From Euclidia mi (taxonomy: Eukaryota; Arthropoda; Insecta; Lepidoptera; Erebidae): 64,000 bases of DNA. The notes beneath the pieces are model-generated. The model saw only the letters and a program-made list of their open reading frames with translations, searched no databases and was not told the origin of the DNA. The translations under genes were made by a program, and so were the position numbers. This document shows positions 42,608 to 54,931 of the stretch, piece after piece. The stretch covers positions 59,291,805 through 59,355,804 of the forward strand of contig OX123190.2 in NCBI GenBank assembly GCA_944739405.2. The letters run 5' to 3'. The stretch's first letter is position 1; every line of letters begins with the position of its first letter.

Positions 42608-44200
42608 TAGATAGGGCTTTTAGCAAAAAGTATAATTACAGAAATATTACTGACGCTATCAAAGGACTCTCATTTTAATTATGTGAAATGAGACTAATGA
42701 AATATAATATGAGGGATTAGGTTTGTTCTGTGTTTGTTCTAGTTCACCTACCATTTTGACTTTCACTTTTTTATTATTTAAACTGAAAGGTATAAAACTA
42801 CATTAGCCCTTTTAGCCGGCGTTCCAGTAGCCTTACACTGGCAGACAAAATAGTAATAAGCAAAAAATCAGATGAAATCTTATCAAACAGGTTACGTTTC
42901 TTAATTTCGTTAGCATTATAGACTTATTAAGTATTTTTCCCATATTCAAGAACTATATATACTATTACCACGAATAACTAAGCAGTCTCGAGTCTCGCAT
43001 ATCATCGTTGTCGTATCATTCACAGTATACTTCAAGCTTAGTAAAGCCTGCGCTGTTACGGAGGCGAGGCGGTACGGTAGAACATTAGTTTTGAGAACGT
43101 AGAATAAATGCGAACCGACACAATCTGTGCAGTGGAGTGTGTATGTGCTGCGACAGACCTGAGTATGATAAAACGCGAAGGATAACTGTTACACCGTTGC
43201 GAAATGAAAAATAAAAATATTCAGTTAAATCTCCGGAACTAATGAAGAACGTAAGTATACGGAACAAAGAAAACAAGAATGATTTATATTGAAACTTTCA
43301 TGGTCATTTACACTATAATTAAAAGCAAATATTATAGACACCAGCATATACATTCAAAAGAAAATAGCAATTATAAAGAAATCACCTGTGCACGAAATAA
43401 ATAAGGAATAGGTATAAATAAAATGAAAAATATTGTTGTAGGCGACTTACAGGAAGGGATGAAATCCCACCAAAAACATCTTCATTTTAAATCCAGCCAG
43501 ACCGTAAAAAAGTACAACAATTTATTTTAGGCCAAAATGACAGTACTATATCAAGGTGCCGCTAATACGGGGAATTTTACACAATTTTCGTTTTATTTGT
43601 TATAATGACACGGATACCGTTTTGTTTTTTGTGTTACGACAAGATTTCAGTGAACAAACATTTTATTATTGCGCAATTTGTTCGCTCAACATGTGTCCCA
43701 CTTTTCAATATATTTGCCGTGTAAGAAAAATAAAATACCTGATATTCAGGCTTAATATTATCATGCAAAGTAGGTATAGACTTAAAAATCTGAGGAGCCG
43801 TGGCAAAGTAATGACCGCTTGAATCAATCGTTGGTATTATAGATTGACTGTTTATAGAATAGTCACTCTTCAGTGTCTCTGAAATACGTAGAGCAGTTGA
43901 GATCATCATGACAGCCGGTTAAGCAGTCATGCAGATCTATGCCAGTTGGTACGAGAAGTCAGCATCTTCAAATATTCTAACACTGCCGCATTAGTTACAA
44001 ACATATAGTATACCTAACCCTTGGAGTAGTGGCGCTTAGTCTGCTCCTCACTCTGCGCTAAGATAATATTTAGGAAATCTGGCTAGACTAGAGATTGTAC
44101 CTCGTGCTCCAAGTCAAAAGTCTGCAGACGGAATAAAGCTAGCATGATGATAATTTGCCTTGATCCAAGTTCAGATCTCTTTGATTGTATCTATTTACTA
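42608..44200. repeat. Dispersed duplication, arm 1
   Basis: From 'agggcttttagcaaaaagta' to 'gccttgatccaagttcagat' this region is collinear with 53607-55725, with many small differences. It lacks the 580-bp element of arm 2, giving an empty site at 'ttcaaatattctaac' (about 43968). The end (about 44036-44160) contains a diverged family-B SINE 3' part. The ORFs at 43556-43822 and 43634-43909 are only partly conserved and have no domain. Confidence 0.85.
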
Positions 44201-44484
44201 TAGTTGTCTATTGTAGTGTCTCAGTAATTATGTAAGTTGTATTTAACCGTGTCATCGGAAGGATGCTGGTACTTAAGGCTCAGGTTTTCCTATTTTAAGT
44301 GCCAGCCGCACATAAATAGTAGCAACTCCATGTGTTGATAATATAAATGTGTCTCATAATTAATTGTAATTAATAACTTGTGAAACACTACAACTTTCTC
44401 TCGTAATCATATTTTACATTTCTGTTATGTAAAAAAAATATAAAAATATAAAATAAAAGAGAGAGAGGAACTTCCTGACGATAC
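44201..44484. other. Unassigned AT-rich spacer
   Basis: It contains a small hairpin around 'ctggtacttaaggctc' and 'attttaagtgccag' (about 44262-44306) that may be a LINE UTR piece. No coding signal was seen. Confidence 0.35.
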
Positions 44485-45260
44485 CAGCCGTGGCCAGCAA
44501 TACTGCCTTCTGTATAGAGGACTTAATCCAGCCGTTTAACGCGAGCCTCGTGAGGTGGTGATCGAGGCTCTTGGCTATGAGACCATTAAGCTACTGCCCG
44601 TCACTTTCGACCACGTCGATGTAACCAAGCTGTTGAAGGACATAACATCCCTGAAATCCAGCCTGGCCGAAGTACAATCTTAGTTGGAGAAATCGGATAA
44701 CACCATAACTGAACTACGTGCAGAGGTAGTGTTATTACGAAACACTATGTCTGCAAGTAGGTCACCGCATGCGTCAAACGTCAACACACGACGCGGGGCT
44801 CAAAACGCAACTGCCTGCAGTTTCGAGTCAGCGAATTTACTTGCATCACCTATCGCCGTCAGTAATGCAAGTGGTGTGACGTGTGCTGAAGATGACCGCG
44901 GGTCGTCGACACCGGTTTCAAGGTTTTGTCGCATTTAGGTGCGTCAAGCCCTAAGCGCGACTATGCAGCTGTTACCGCTGAAAGCAATACGCCGGCAAAT
45001 CGACAGCATAAAAAAGGGGGTAAACAGAAACTTTGTGAACCCCCTGTAACAAGGACGCGGAACGAGCAGTCCCAGATAAGACAACGTGCGACAAGGACGG
45101 CTTCATCAAGGTGGAGAAAAAGAAGAAGAAGAGAAGCCATCTTGTCGTAACCTTTGTGGTACCGGACTAGCAGGACCTAACTTGCTGCTACGTCCTGCAA
45201 TACCAAACACACAGTTGTACGTGGCCCGGTTGCAATTTTTGAAAATTAGGTGGGCGTATA
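44485..45260 (+). pseudogene. LINE ORF1 (gag-like) fragment, broken
   Basis: Frames joined by eye give 'VVIEALGYETIKLLPVTFD' and 'KLLKDITSLKSSLAEVQS', then a stop, then 'LEKSDNTITELRAEVVLLRN' (coiled-coil-like). These are followed by 'SPKRDYAAVTAES', a basic stretch 'GFIKVEKKKKKRSHLV', and 'NLCGTGLAGPNLLLRPAIP' with 'NTQLYVARLQF'. The combination of coiled coil, Lys-rich linker and this C-terminal block is known from ORF1 of insect LINEs. Several frameshifts and stops; no ORF2 follows in this orientation because it abuts an oppositely oriented LINE at about 45290. Confidence 0.6.
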
Positions 45261-45289
45261 TTGTAAGAGAGCTATCTCTCGACCTCATC

Positions 45290-46051
45290 TATATGAGGTC
45301 ATGGTAAGAAAATGCGTCAGCTGAACATTGACCATGCCTATGAACATGGTTGGAAGAAGAAACTGGAATAAGGTCGAGAAGAGAAGGAGTAGTATTAGGA
45401 AAGTGATGTGTTGCATCGAGATTTAGAAAAGTCAAATTGCAGGATTCTGTAACACGTCGTAACGATGTACTTCTTGAATCCTGCTTGAGAAGGCAAGTAT
45501 TAAAATCACCCATAATAATGGTATGATCATAGGAAGGTGTGAGATTTTCCAGGATTTGCTCAAATGAAGAAAAATAGTTAATATGACGCGAAGGAGAATA
45601 ATATACGCCCAATAAAAGGTTTGTATGTTGAAGTTCCACTTCTAAAAAGAAATGCTCGCCAGCATTCGACGGTGGCGGTTGTGATGACAATCTGATAAGG
45701 AATGTAAGTGCGTAAATATATGGCAACACCGCCACCACCACCGATACTGCGATCATTCCTGATTAGTTGGAAACCTGGAAGAATATAAGAAATTGATGGT
45801 AGGCATGGTTTCAACCATGACTCGGACACAAGAATGGCATGTATATTATGGCAGTCTAAGTTAGCCAGCATATCAGGGAAATGAGCAGGAATACTCTGTG
45901 CATTTATATGGACTACATTAAAGTGCTTGGGTACGTCTGAAAACTGAGACCGAAGAATGTCTCCCAGATAGGGTACACTAACAAAGCTGTCATCAAAGCT
46001 AGTTGCTGAATGAAAGCTTTCATCGTCGCTTTTCGAGTCGGTTTGTGACAT
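45290..46051 (-). pseudogene. LINE ORF2 N-terminal endonuclease fragment
   Basis: The start at 46051 (MSQTDSKSDD) leads to 'FNVVHINAQSIPAHFPDML', 'ILVSESWLKPCLP', 'LIRNDRSIGGGGGVAIYLR' and, after a frameshift near 45700, 'LLLGVYYSPSRHINYF' and 'HTIIMGDFNTCLLKQ'. These are the N, E, Y and DxN blocks of an APE endonuclease. The fragment stops before the RT. It is the same family as, but clearly different in sequence from, the plus-strand EN at 47395-48015. Confidence 0.8.
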
Positions 46052-46561
46052 ATATGAAAAATATATATATAAGTATAAATATTTATATACAAAGAATATC
46101 TAATAAGTAAATATAGGTACACGTAAAAAACAAAATATCTAAAAATTCCTATAAACTCAACTGTGTGTCCACCTGCCATTTGCGTATTAACAAAGCAAAG
46201 AGAATAAAATTTTCCAAGATGAAATATGTAACTAACAAATATAAACACCAGAGTATTGTACAGAACAATAAAATTAAGACACATATAGAGTACCTATGGG
46301 TATTTAAAAATTATACAAAATGTTAACAAAACATAAATAACAATAAAAATCTAGTGCGAAAAGGAACGTTACTACATAGAGAATGACGTTATGTCATTAC
46401 TGACAGTTGTGACAGATGAGAGTTTGACAAGTTAATAAAAAATACTTGTTGCGGTAATTAGAAAACGAAAAACAAGTGATAAATTATGACGGTGCATTGC
46501 AAACAAGTATATTTGGAAGTAAATATAAATACCCACAGACATCCAAGGATCATGGGAAACC

Positions 46562-47266
46562 TATTTCTTTGCAGCAACTCGCCTGGCCTTGGTTGCGGTC
46601 GGTTTACCAACGGGCTTCTCTGCATCTGGGATCTTTATCTTGCTAAGATCAGTAACGGTTGTTATGCGGTGGCGGTTACCGTCAGGAGCCAAGATGTAGA
46701 TGTGGCCCTCCCTTGTCCAGCATTTCGCAACCCCGAACCTCGCACGCGCACCATGAAAGCGTTGTGTCGGGAGCGGGTCAGGAACTCCGACAAAGTGATT
46801 CCCGAACTCTTCAGCTTTGTCTTCGCAAACAAAATGCTGTCCCGCACCGCGACAGATTCAAGTTTTATCAGAATCGGCCTCGCCTTGTTGCTGGAAGTTG
46901 GACGCCCCATCCTGTGACAGCGCCGGACATCAGCAGGTGTGAAATTGTCTATCTTGAGACGCTGTTTGACAACGTCTGCCACCACCTGGGCTGTCACCTC
47001 ATCCTTGTGTTCCTCCACACCATGAAGAAGTAACATTTTTCTGCGGCTACGCATCTTCATTTGTCGACTTCATGGCCAATACAGCCAAGCTGCTGTGAGA
47101 AGGACTTGAGCGCCTGTAGCACAAATGATTTGAAAGCAGCAAAGTCATCTGCTAAGTTACCAGTGTTCTGTGAGGACTTTTTTTGTAGCTCTTCCTCAAA
47201 CTGGGCCATACGGTCCTTAAAATAGGATTGCATGTCAAGAATATTAGTGACCTTGAATGCTTCCAT
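46562..47266 (-). pseudogene. LINE ORF1 upstream of the minus-strand endonuclease, two frameshifts
   Basis: Starting MEAFKVTNILDMQSYFKDR at 47266, it has a coiled-coil-like 'FEEELQKKSSQNTGNLADDF'. After a frame change near 47056, 'RRKMLLLHGVEEHKDEVTAQ' and 'VRRCHRMGRPTSSNKARPIL' form an RNA-binding-like block. After another change near 46735, it ends 'KPTATKARRVAAKK' and stop. The 500-bp gap to ORF2 (46051) fits a bicistronic LINE 5' half. The normal role is RNA binding; this copy is broken. Confidence 0.72.
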
Positions 47267-47394
47267 TTCAAGCGTATTATGTGTTGGTGAAATACTTGCC
47301 AGTTCTTGGAGATAACACTTAACCAGCAGGTACACACTGTTAGCTATAGAATATTTTCATTAAATTATTTAAATATCTAAAATTTACTATTTTA

Positions 47395-50191
47395 TTGATT
47401 TTTATATATAGAGCAATTTTAAATAATACTAGCTGTCTCAACTACCCTCGCAGTTCCCTTATGCTGGCAACATTTGACTGTAAGAACTTACACGCTGTTC
47501 TTGTTTTGGAGTCATGGCTAAAACCATGTCTACCCTCAACTTCCTACTCTCTTCCTGGATTCCATCTCATAAGGAATGATCGTGCGGTCGGTGGAGGTGG
47601 TGGTGTTGCTATGTACTTACGTGCCCAAATTCCATATCGTGTAGTAAGCACTTCTTCGCAGCCACCACCTGCTAACGCCGGTGAGCATCTTTTCTTAGAA
47701 GTGGAACTTCATCATTCTAAAGTACTTCTAGGAGTTTATTATTCCCCTTCGTCACGCTTAAACTTCTTTCTTTCTTTTGAACACCTCCTAGAAACTTTGA
47801 CTCCCTCTTACAGTCACACAATTATAATGGGTGATTTTAACACTTGTACTTTAAAACAGGATGCAATATTGTCCACTCTTTTGCGTATTTTAAACTCTAG
47901 TAATTTATCTGTTCTTCCTCTTGATGCCACCCATCACTTTCCAAACTCTGTTCCTTCTCTGCTCGATCTCATTTTTGTATCATATTCTACCTTTGTTTCC
48001 AAGCATGGTCATTAATTCTCTGCCGACGCTTTCTTCTACCATGACTTGATCTATCTTTCCTATAAAATACGTCCACCCCAGGCTAAACCGAGGATTATTA
48101 TGCAGCGTAGTTTCGGTGGGATGGATCGTTCGAAGCTCTGCGAAGATGCGAGTAAGCTTGATTGGAGTCCGTTGTTTGCCTCAGACTGCATAGACACCAA
48201 AGTGCAAATATTTACAGACAAATTAATCCAGTTGTACGACATACATGCGCCTATCAGAGCCATAAAGTTAAAACATCTTCCATCGCCTTGGCTGACTGAT
48301 GATATCAAAACCATAATGTCTAAAAAAGCTGCAGCTAAGGCGTGGTATAAATGTCGTCCAACCCCTTATAATTTGGAGAAATATATTAGTGCAAGAAATC
48401 TCTGCAATAAGGTGTGTAGGAAAGCACAACGCCAACATATTCACAACTCTGTTGAAAATGGAGACCCCGTTAAAGTCTGGAAATTTCTTAGAACGATGGG
48501 AGTTGGTAAGGCGCGCAATGACGCAATCCCCAAACACATAAATTTTGATGCACTCAATGCACATTTCACTGCTTCGTCCAACTTTGATGGAACAACTAAA
48601 ACGAATACTTTAAAAGATCTTTCACTTATCCCAACTCCCAAATATTCACCTTTTGTTTTCGAGCAATTTTCCGGTTGTGATGTTAAAAAGAGCATAATTT
48701 CAATCTCGTCCAATTCTGTTGGTAATGACTGTATCAGCCTTGATGAAATCCTCTCTGTCCTATGTCACATCTTAAATCATTCAGTTGCTAGTGGTATCTT
48801 CCCATCAGCATGGAAAGATGCACAAATAATTCCGTTGCCAAAGAAACCTAAACCCTGTTCCTTCTCCGACTTCCGGCCTATATCGATACTACCATTCCTT
48901 TCCAAAGTCCTCGAACGTCTTGTATATACACAACTAAGTTCCTTCCTGTCCAAAAATGCTCTCTAAATCCCTTTCAAACCGGTTTTCGTCCTGGTCATAG
49001 AACTACCACGGCATTGGTTCACATCACCGATGAGATTAGGTTGGGTATGGATTGTGGAAAGCTCACGCTTCTATCTTTACTTGACTTTAGCAATGCTTTT
49101 AACACCGTGGATTTCCACATCCTGCTTGGCATACTCCGCTCTATTAACGTATCTCCATCGGTAATTAACTGGTTTCGTAGTTACTTATTTGGACGCCGTC
49201 AGCGTGTACGCGTTGAAGAATCATACTCTTCATGGTGTAATGAGACTGTCGGTGTACCACAAGGTGGCGTTTTCTCTCCATTACTTTTCGCAATTTTTAT
49301 AAATTCTATCTCCAAACATTTAATTTCGTCCTACCACCTTTACACAGATGATCTGCAAATATACTCACAGGCACCATTAGAATCGATATCTAATGCGTTT
49401 TCTATTATTAATACGGACTTGGCGCAAATCTGTGAGTGGAGTAAAATTTATGGACTTAAGGTTAATCCAACCAAAACTCAGATCATTCTGATTGGCAGTT
49501 CCAGGATGATCTCTAAGATCAATTGGTCACTTCTGCCTCAGATTCTATTCGATGGCAACAATTACCAGTTGCAGATAATGTAAACAATCTGGGGATTTAT
49601 CTGCATAGAATTTTATCCTGGGGCCGTCAGATGCAGGAGACAAGCCGTAAAGTATTTGCTTCAGCAGGGTCATTACGTAGGCTGCGGAACTTTCTTCCCA
49701 TATCCACCAAAACTGCGCTTGCACAATCTTTGCTTCTTCCAATACTCGATTATGCCGATGTCAGCTATCTTGACCTTAATGAGGAGCAACTTGATAAACT
49801 TGAGCGCCTCCAAAACTTTTGTATAAGATTTATATTTGGTTTACGCAAACATGATCATGTATCTGAATTTCGTACCAGACTCAAGTGGCTCCCGATTCGT
49901 CTTCGCATGAATACTCATATTCTAATCTTACTATACAATGTATTGTTCAATCCTAATACACCCATGTATCTCAAAGAACATTTTAAGTTCCTTCATGGCA
50001 CATATTCAAAGTGCCTGAGGTTGTCGGAGGATCTGAGATTGCAGATGCCACCACATTCCACAAACTTCTATGATAAATCCTTCTCTGTTCAGGCTGTGCG
50101 TTTGTGGAATGCGCTGCCAGTTGAGATTAGACGAGCAAGATCACAAAGCATTTTCAAAAATGCATTGAAGCAACACTATTTGTCAATGTAG
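47395..50191 (+). pseudogene. LINE ORF2 remnant: endonuclease and RT with frameshifts and stops
   Basis: EN blocks 'LESWLKPCLPSTSYSLPGF', 'LIRNDRAVGGGGGVAMYLR', 'LLGVYYSPSSRLNFF' and 'HTIIMGDFNTC' are followed, after a stop at about 48015, by the linker and RT 'FSDFRPISILPFLSKVLER'. A frameshift near 48961 gives 'NPFQTGFRPGHRTTTALVHI', motif A 'LLDFSNAFNTVD', motif B 'GVPQGGVFSPLLF' and motif C 'LYTDDLQIYS' (YTDD). Another frameshift near 49555 leads to the C-terminal region ending 'FSVQAVRLWNALPVEIRR'. The family resembles CR1/L2-group or I-group LINEs; the exact clade is not decided. Confidence 0.82.
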
Positions 50192-50520
50192 TTGCGTCAT
50201 TATTCCTCAAATTCCTATATGATTATATGTAATTATATTTATAAATATTGAAATATATAATATATATATATATAGATATATATTATAAGTACCTATATGT
50301 ATTTATTGTATTTATTTGTATATATGTATATGTTAAAACAAATGTTATGTTTCATCTGTCACTACACCATCAAATTACCTTTTCTTCTTCTAAGGTTATG
50401 TCCATTATAGTCTGGTTGCCTGGAAGAAATTGCTGTTTGCGATAAGGCCGCCAATTGTACATCTATTGTTAAAATTATTTTTTTCCTTGTATTTGCATTT
50501 TTGTGGTGAACAATAAAGAA
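47395..50520 (+). mobile_element. LINE copy (endonuclease plus RT) with (TTAC)n tail, 5'-truncated
   Basis: Begins within the endonuclease region, continues through RT to a stop at 50191, then an AT-rich 3' UTR with AATAAA at 50510, and a TTAC repeat tail at 50519-50535. It lies tail-out next to the oppositely oriented ORF1/EN piece, giving an inverted arrangement of related copies meeting near 47340-47400. Confidence 0.8.
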
Positions 50521-50529
50521 TTACTTACT

Positions 50530-50830
50530 TACTTAGACTAGCATTTTATACGCGTGTATAAGCTCGTTTTTGGAAGCGCATGTAAGCGCATATAAGCTGC
50601 GCCTTTTGGCATAGGCGCAACTCGTACGAGCGTTGACGCGCTTCTAAGAGAGATACCTCCCCGTGCCTCCACTTTTCTCGTCTATGTTGCGAGCGAAGAC
50701 GCCGAAATATGCCCGTTTACGCGAGTCCGGTTTTTTGAATCGCGTAATGTAGCGCGCGTGTATGATGCGCGTATGCTGAAACGACCGTATATACGCGCAA
50801 AAAAATACGCTAAACGTAAACCGCCCTTAA
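50530..50830. other. CpG-dense segment with repeated ACGCG words
   Basis: Unlike its AT-rich surroundings, the segment is full of GCGC, ACGCG and TATACGCG words, such as 'ttatacgcgtgtataagc' near 50546 and 'cgtatatacgcgc' near 50789. This may be a non-autonomous DNA transposon or a small CpG-rich regulatory patch. Ends are not defined and no ORF was found. Confidence 0.35.
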
Positions 50831-51766
50831 AGTAGGTATCATTAGGTCGGTATGTTATAGTACTCCTAAATCGATCGACTCATATTGATGACATCTTGTA
50901 TGTAGATTTGTGCTGGAACTTACAGGAGGTACTATAATTGAGTTTGAGTAATCGTATAACGTCGGGACAGGACTAGGATCGTTTGACTAGTAACTTGTTT
51001 ACCTATATTCGTGACTGAAATCCATAACAGCTCGAATTATTTTGATATTTTCTATGACATGTATGGAATGAATAGAAAACTTAAAGAGTTGAGATTCACA
51101 TTTAGCCTTGGTAGGTGGCGCTGTAGTTGCTATACTGGATAGAACCACAAGGAACCTCGAGGAAAGTACGGAACATGGAGAACTATACAGAGTATATTAT
51201 TTCTAGTTGGTAGGTATCTGTCATACACATCAGTCAAAGAAATTTTATCACCTCGCTATTGAGAACAAGCTGTTGTTTTCGAGTGCCATATACATAGGCC
51301 AGTACATTTGATACACAAATTGCCCTAGAATTCTCTTTAACTTATTTGTTCTACGAGCTACGTCAGTAACTTTAGTTTGTTGATGAATGGCTCATTGTAA
51401 AGTTTGTGCTCTTAAGGAAATTTGAACATAGCTCACTCTGAATATCTTTGTTGACGGGTCCTAGACTGGATCTTTGGGAACTAAAATCAATATATAAAGA
51501 CCGAGTTTCTCGGAGAATAGGGTCCCCTCTTTGACTTGGTTTGAATTCAAGTTCAGTGAAGCCAGAATAAATGTTACAAAAACTACGAAAAGATAAAGTT
51601 TTGTTAAAGCTTACAGAGCAACATAAACAGACCACAGATGTGGATAATACTCAAGTAGCTACGCATAACGTTTAATAAAATATTACAACACAACGTGTTT
51701 CCCCACCGCTGATTCCGTAACATGAAAACATTTTAACAATCTAGTAGAAAAATAAAGTAGCATACT
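50831..51766. other. Unassigned sequence
   Basis: No recognisable gene or repeat. The minus ORF at 51372-51635 has no domain. Confidence 0.35.
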
Positions 51767-51802
51767 ACCGAGACTCTAGTGCATGGGCACTAGAGTCTCG
51801 GT
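51767..51802. repeat. Perfect 16-bp hairpin
   Basis: ACCGAGACTCTAGTGC pairs perfectly with GCACTAGAGTCTCGGT around the loop ATGG. It is the first of three hairpins in 600 bp. Confidence 0.8.
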
Positions 51803-52058
51803 CGTTTAGAATTTAAAATATAAATGACAAGGGGATGCCCACAGCTACGCGTGCACATTTTGTTTTGTTTTAACCGGTTCCGCCCAACCCCGTAGGAATA
51901 TCTGGGAATTCCTCCTTCGTGCATCCCTACGCTCCCAAAGGATAGCATACATGCCAAATTTCAGCTTTTAGCGCCTACTAGTTTTGGCTGTAGCTTGTCT
52001 GCCAGTCAGTCAGTAACGCAAGAATTTTATTGGCGATGCAAAGATGAACCGCGCGCGT

Positions 52059-52195
52059 CTAGCGGTAAATTTGGAAGTTGTCCGGGTACGACACTTTTGA
52101 CAGCTTTCAACACAACTTTGCTTCGAGGTTATAGTAGTAATTGTATTAAGCTGTCAAAAGTGTCGTACCCGGACAACTTCCAAATTCTCCGCTAG
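52059..52195. repeat. Inverted repeat with 48-bp arms
   Basis: The arms 52059-52106 and 52148-52195 pair at about 46 of 48 positions (from CTAGCGG inward to TTTTGACAGCTT), with a 41-base loop. It could be a MITE or the source of a long hairpin RNA. The sequence just upstream (51890-52020) resembles the 3' UTR phrases of insect RTE-type LINEs, but too weakly to call. Confidence 0.75.
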
Positions 52196-52297
52196 AGTCG
52201 CTACTTAGAATCTTAGCTTATATATACATATATCGCACCTCCGGTGCAATGCTGTCATTTATGCAATTTTTTTCAAAATTGACCTGAATATGAGGAA

Positions 52298-52360
52298 ATG
52301 TTACTAATGTCATTTCTTACTTGGTGTAACGCACCAAGTAAGAAATGACATTAGTAACAT
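52298..52360. repeat. Perfect 29-bp stem, 5-base loop hairpin
   Basis: ATGTTACTAATGTCATTTCT and nine further bases pair without mismatch to 52332-52360; the loop is TAACG. The size is in the range of a pre-miRNA or siRNA hairpin. A perfect stem suggests recent origin by inverted duplication. Expression is unknown. Confidence 0.8.
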
Positions 52361-53606
52361 GTCGCTTATGTAGTGCGTATACTTTCCGCGTGAGAGACTT
52401 GTGTCGTTGTGGTTTTAGCCGGCTCTTGGAGAAACAACGTTTGTTTGGTCAGTTGTGCTGCGGCTCCCCTGGGCTCCCCGAGTATCAGTCTCCAGGAGTT
52501 ACAACGTCACTAAGATAATTGTGACAATTTATTTTTATGTTTTTGGAGCTATAACGACACAAGTTACTACGTAGTGACGTTGTCTCCCCAATCCAATATT
52601 TTATGGTATTAACTTTACGTCGATTTACAATTATTGTGACGATTTTCCTCTAGAGTATTAGTTTTTTATTTTGTATAAATATCTAATGACGTTATTGCTT
52701 CAAGATGCATGCAATAATTATTTTCATGAGTAATTCTATGTATATTATGAATGTATTTACAAAAAAATGCACACACTTATGTTTATCCATTGTCTAGTAC
52801 CTACCCAAAGTACAAGCTCTGCTTAGTTTGGGCTAGATAGTGTTGTGTGAATGCGGTAAAAAAAGGAAAAAAAATATTGATAATTTTATGTATGTACTTT
52901 GTTACTTTTCGGACTCAAAATAGACAAACGCAGCAAAAGAACTTAAAAAATATATATTTCATTTCTACTTTAAGTAATAAAACTTTAGAAAAATATGATT
53001 TCTTGTTTTGATCCTTAGGTCATAATTGCCCAGTTAATTAATTTCTAGTGCCATAATGTCAAACTTCTGGGAAGGTCTTAAATTTTAAACTCTTATATTT
53101 TATTATACCAATACTGTGAGGTGTTTGTTTTTACTTTAATATGAAGTTTAAAGTTGTAGTTTTAATATTAACAGCTCATTTCTTTAGTGAATAAAAACTA
53201 TACATTATAAAAGGATACCAAATTTTCATACACTCCTCCTGAAAAATTACATTATTTGCAGAAGTGACACTTTAGCACCGTAGTAGGTGCGATATAGTCT
53301 AAGCTTAGCATCCCCAATATATACAGAAGATAAATAAAAATATACGGTGCAAATGCTAGTATTCGCAACACAAGAGTACCATCGTTGGACTGAGAGTTTA
53401 GAGTGAGGACACGCTGCATGTTTGACATGAAGTCAATTAAGTTATGTTCACACGGCCTACCCGCCACCTCGACGCTAACTGATCAATATTCAAATGTTAT
53501 GAGAATGTTTGCTACGTGCAAAGCTGAATGCGGTTGAGTGTTGGCTTCAAAACGGTGACAGCTATAAGCTGTTTACTAAGACAATTATTTTAAGTTATTA
53601 CAATTA
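52361..53606. other. Unassigned sequence with short shared repeat pieces
   Basis: 52811-52860 is the reverse complement of about 40292-40345 ('aagctctgcttagtttggg'). 53487-53585 resembles 40345-40440 directly ('gctgaatgcggttgag', 'ttggcttcaaaacgg'). No protein domain was seen. Confidence 0.45.
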
Positions 53607-54313
53607 GAAAGGGCTTTTAGCATAAAGTATAATTACAGAAATATTACTGACGCTATCAAAGGACTATCATTATAATTATGTGAAATGAGACTAATGATAT
53701 AATTATAATATGTGGGATTAGGTTTGTTCTAGTTCACCTACCATTTTGACTCACTTTTTATTGATTACATTTAAACTGAAGGATATAAAACTACATTACC
53801 CCTTTTAGCCGGCGTTTCAGTAGCCTTACACTGGCAGACAAAATAGTAATAAGCAAAAATCAGATGATATCTTATCAAACAGGCTACGTTTCTTACTTTC
53901 GTTAGTACTGTAGACTTCATAAGTATTATTCCCATATTCAAGAACTATACGATTACCACGATTAACCAAGCAGACTCGAGTCTCGCATATCATCGTTGAA
54001 GTATCATTCACAGTATACTTCAGGCTAAGTAAAGCCTGCGCTGGTACGGAGGCGGTACGTTAGAGTAGAACAGTACTTTTGAGAACGTGCAATAAATGCG
54101 AACCGACACTATCTGTGCAGTGGAGTGTGTATGTGCTGCGACAGACCTGAGTATGATAAAACGCGAAGTTGCACCGTTGCGAAATGAAAAATAAAAATAT
54201 TCAGTTAAATCTCCGGATCTAGTGTAGAACGTAAGTATACGGAACTAAGAAAACAAGATAGATTTAAATTGAAATGTTCATGGTCACTTACACTGTAATT
54301 AAAATCAAATTTT

Positions 54314-54440
54314 ACATACATACATAGACTCACGTCTGTTTCCCCGAAGGGGTAGGCAGAGGCATATTAAACGCCCACTTTTCGCCAGTGATTTGATCCC
54401 ACGTAATAGGTGGCGAGCCTGTTGCCGCTTATTGGGATAT
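54314..54440 (-). mobile_element. SINE (family A) 3' fragment, reverse orientation
   Basis: Nearly identical to 40904-41035, including the (CATA)n tail and 'agactcacgtctgtttcccc'. Absent from the corresponding place in arm 1 (about 43330-43470), which holds different sequence there. Confidence 0.75.
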
Positions 54441-54931
54441 AGGGATGAAATCCCACCAAAACATCCTCATGTGACATCCAGCCAGACTGTAAAAAGTACA
54501 AAAATTTATTTTAGGCCAAAATTACAGTACTGTGTAACAAGGTGCCGCTAACACAGGGAATTTTATAAATTTTCGTTTTATTTGTTATAATGACATGGAT
54601 ACCGCTTTGTTATTTGTGTTACGACAAGATTTCAGTGAACAGACATTTTATTATTGCGCAATTTGTTCGCTCAACATGTGTCCCACTTTTCAAGATATTT
54701 GCTGTGTAAGAAAAACAAAATACCTGAGATTCAGGCTTAATATTATTATACAAAGTAGGTATGTAATGACCGCTTGACACAATCGTTGGTATTATAGATG
54801 GGTAACCGTTTATAGAATAGTCACACTCTTCAGTGTCTCTGAAATACATAGAGCCTTTGAGATCATTATGACAGCCAGTTAAGTAGTCATGCAGATCTAT
54901 GCCAGTCGGTACAAGAAGTCATCCTCAAATA

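Noticed and set aside
43556..43909. Gene conserved between the dispersed duplication arms
   Set aside because: The counterpart at 54595-54849 differs by indels that alter the reading frame. Differences do not favour synonymous sites by eye.
45290..50191. Single twin-primed LINE insertion
   Set aside because: The endonuclease segments on the two strands overlap and encode clearly different sequences, so they are not halves of one copy.
51890..52030. RTE-type LINE 3' UTR
   Set aside because: Only short phrases ('ccaaatttcagctttt', 'cagtcagtcagtaacg') resemble such tails. This is not enough to call an element.
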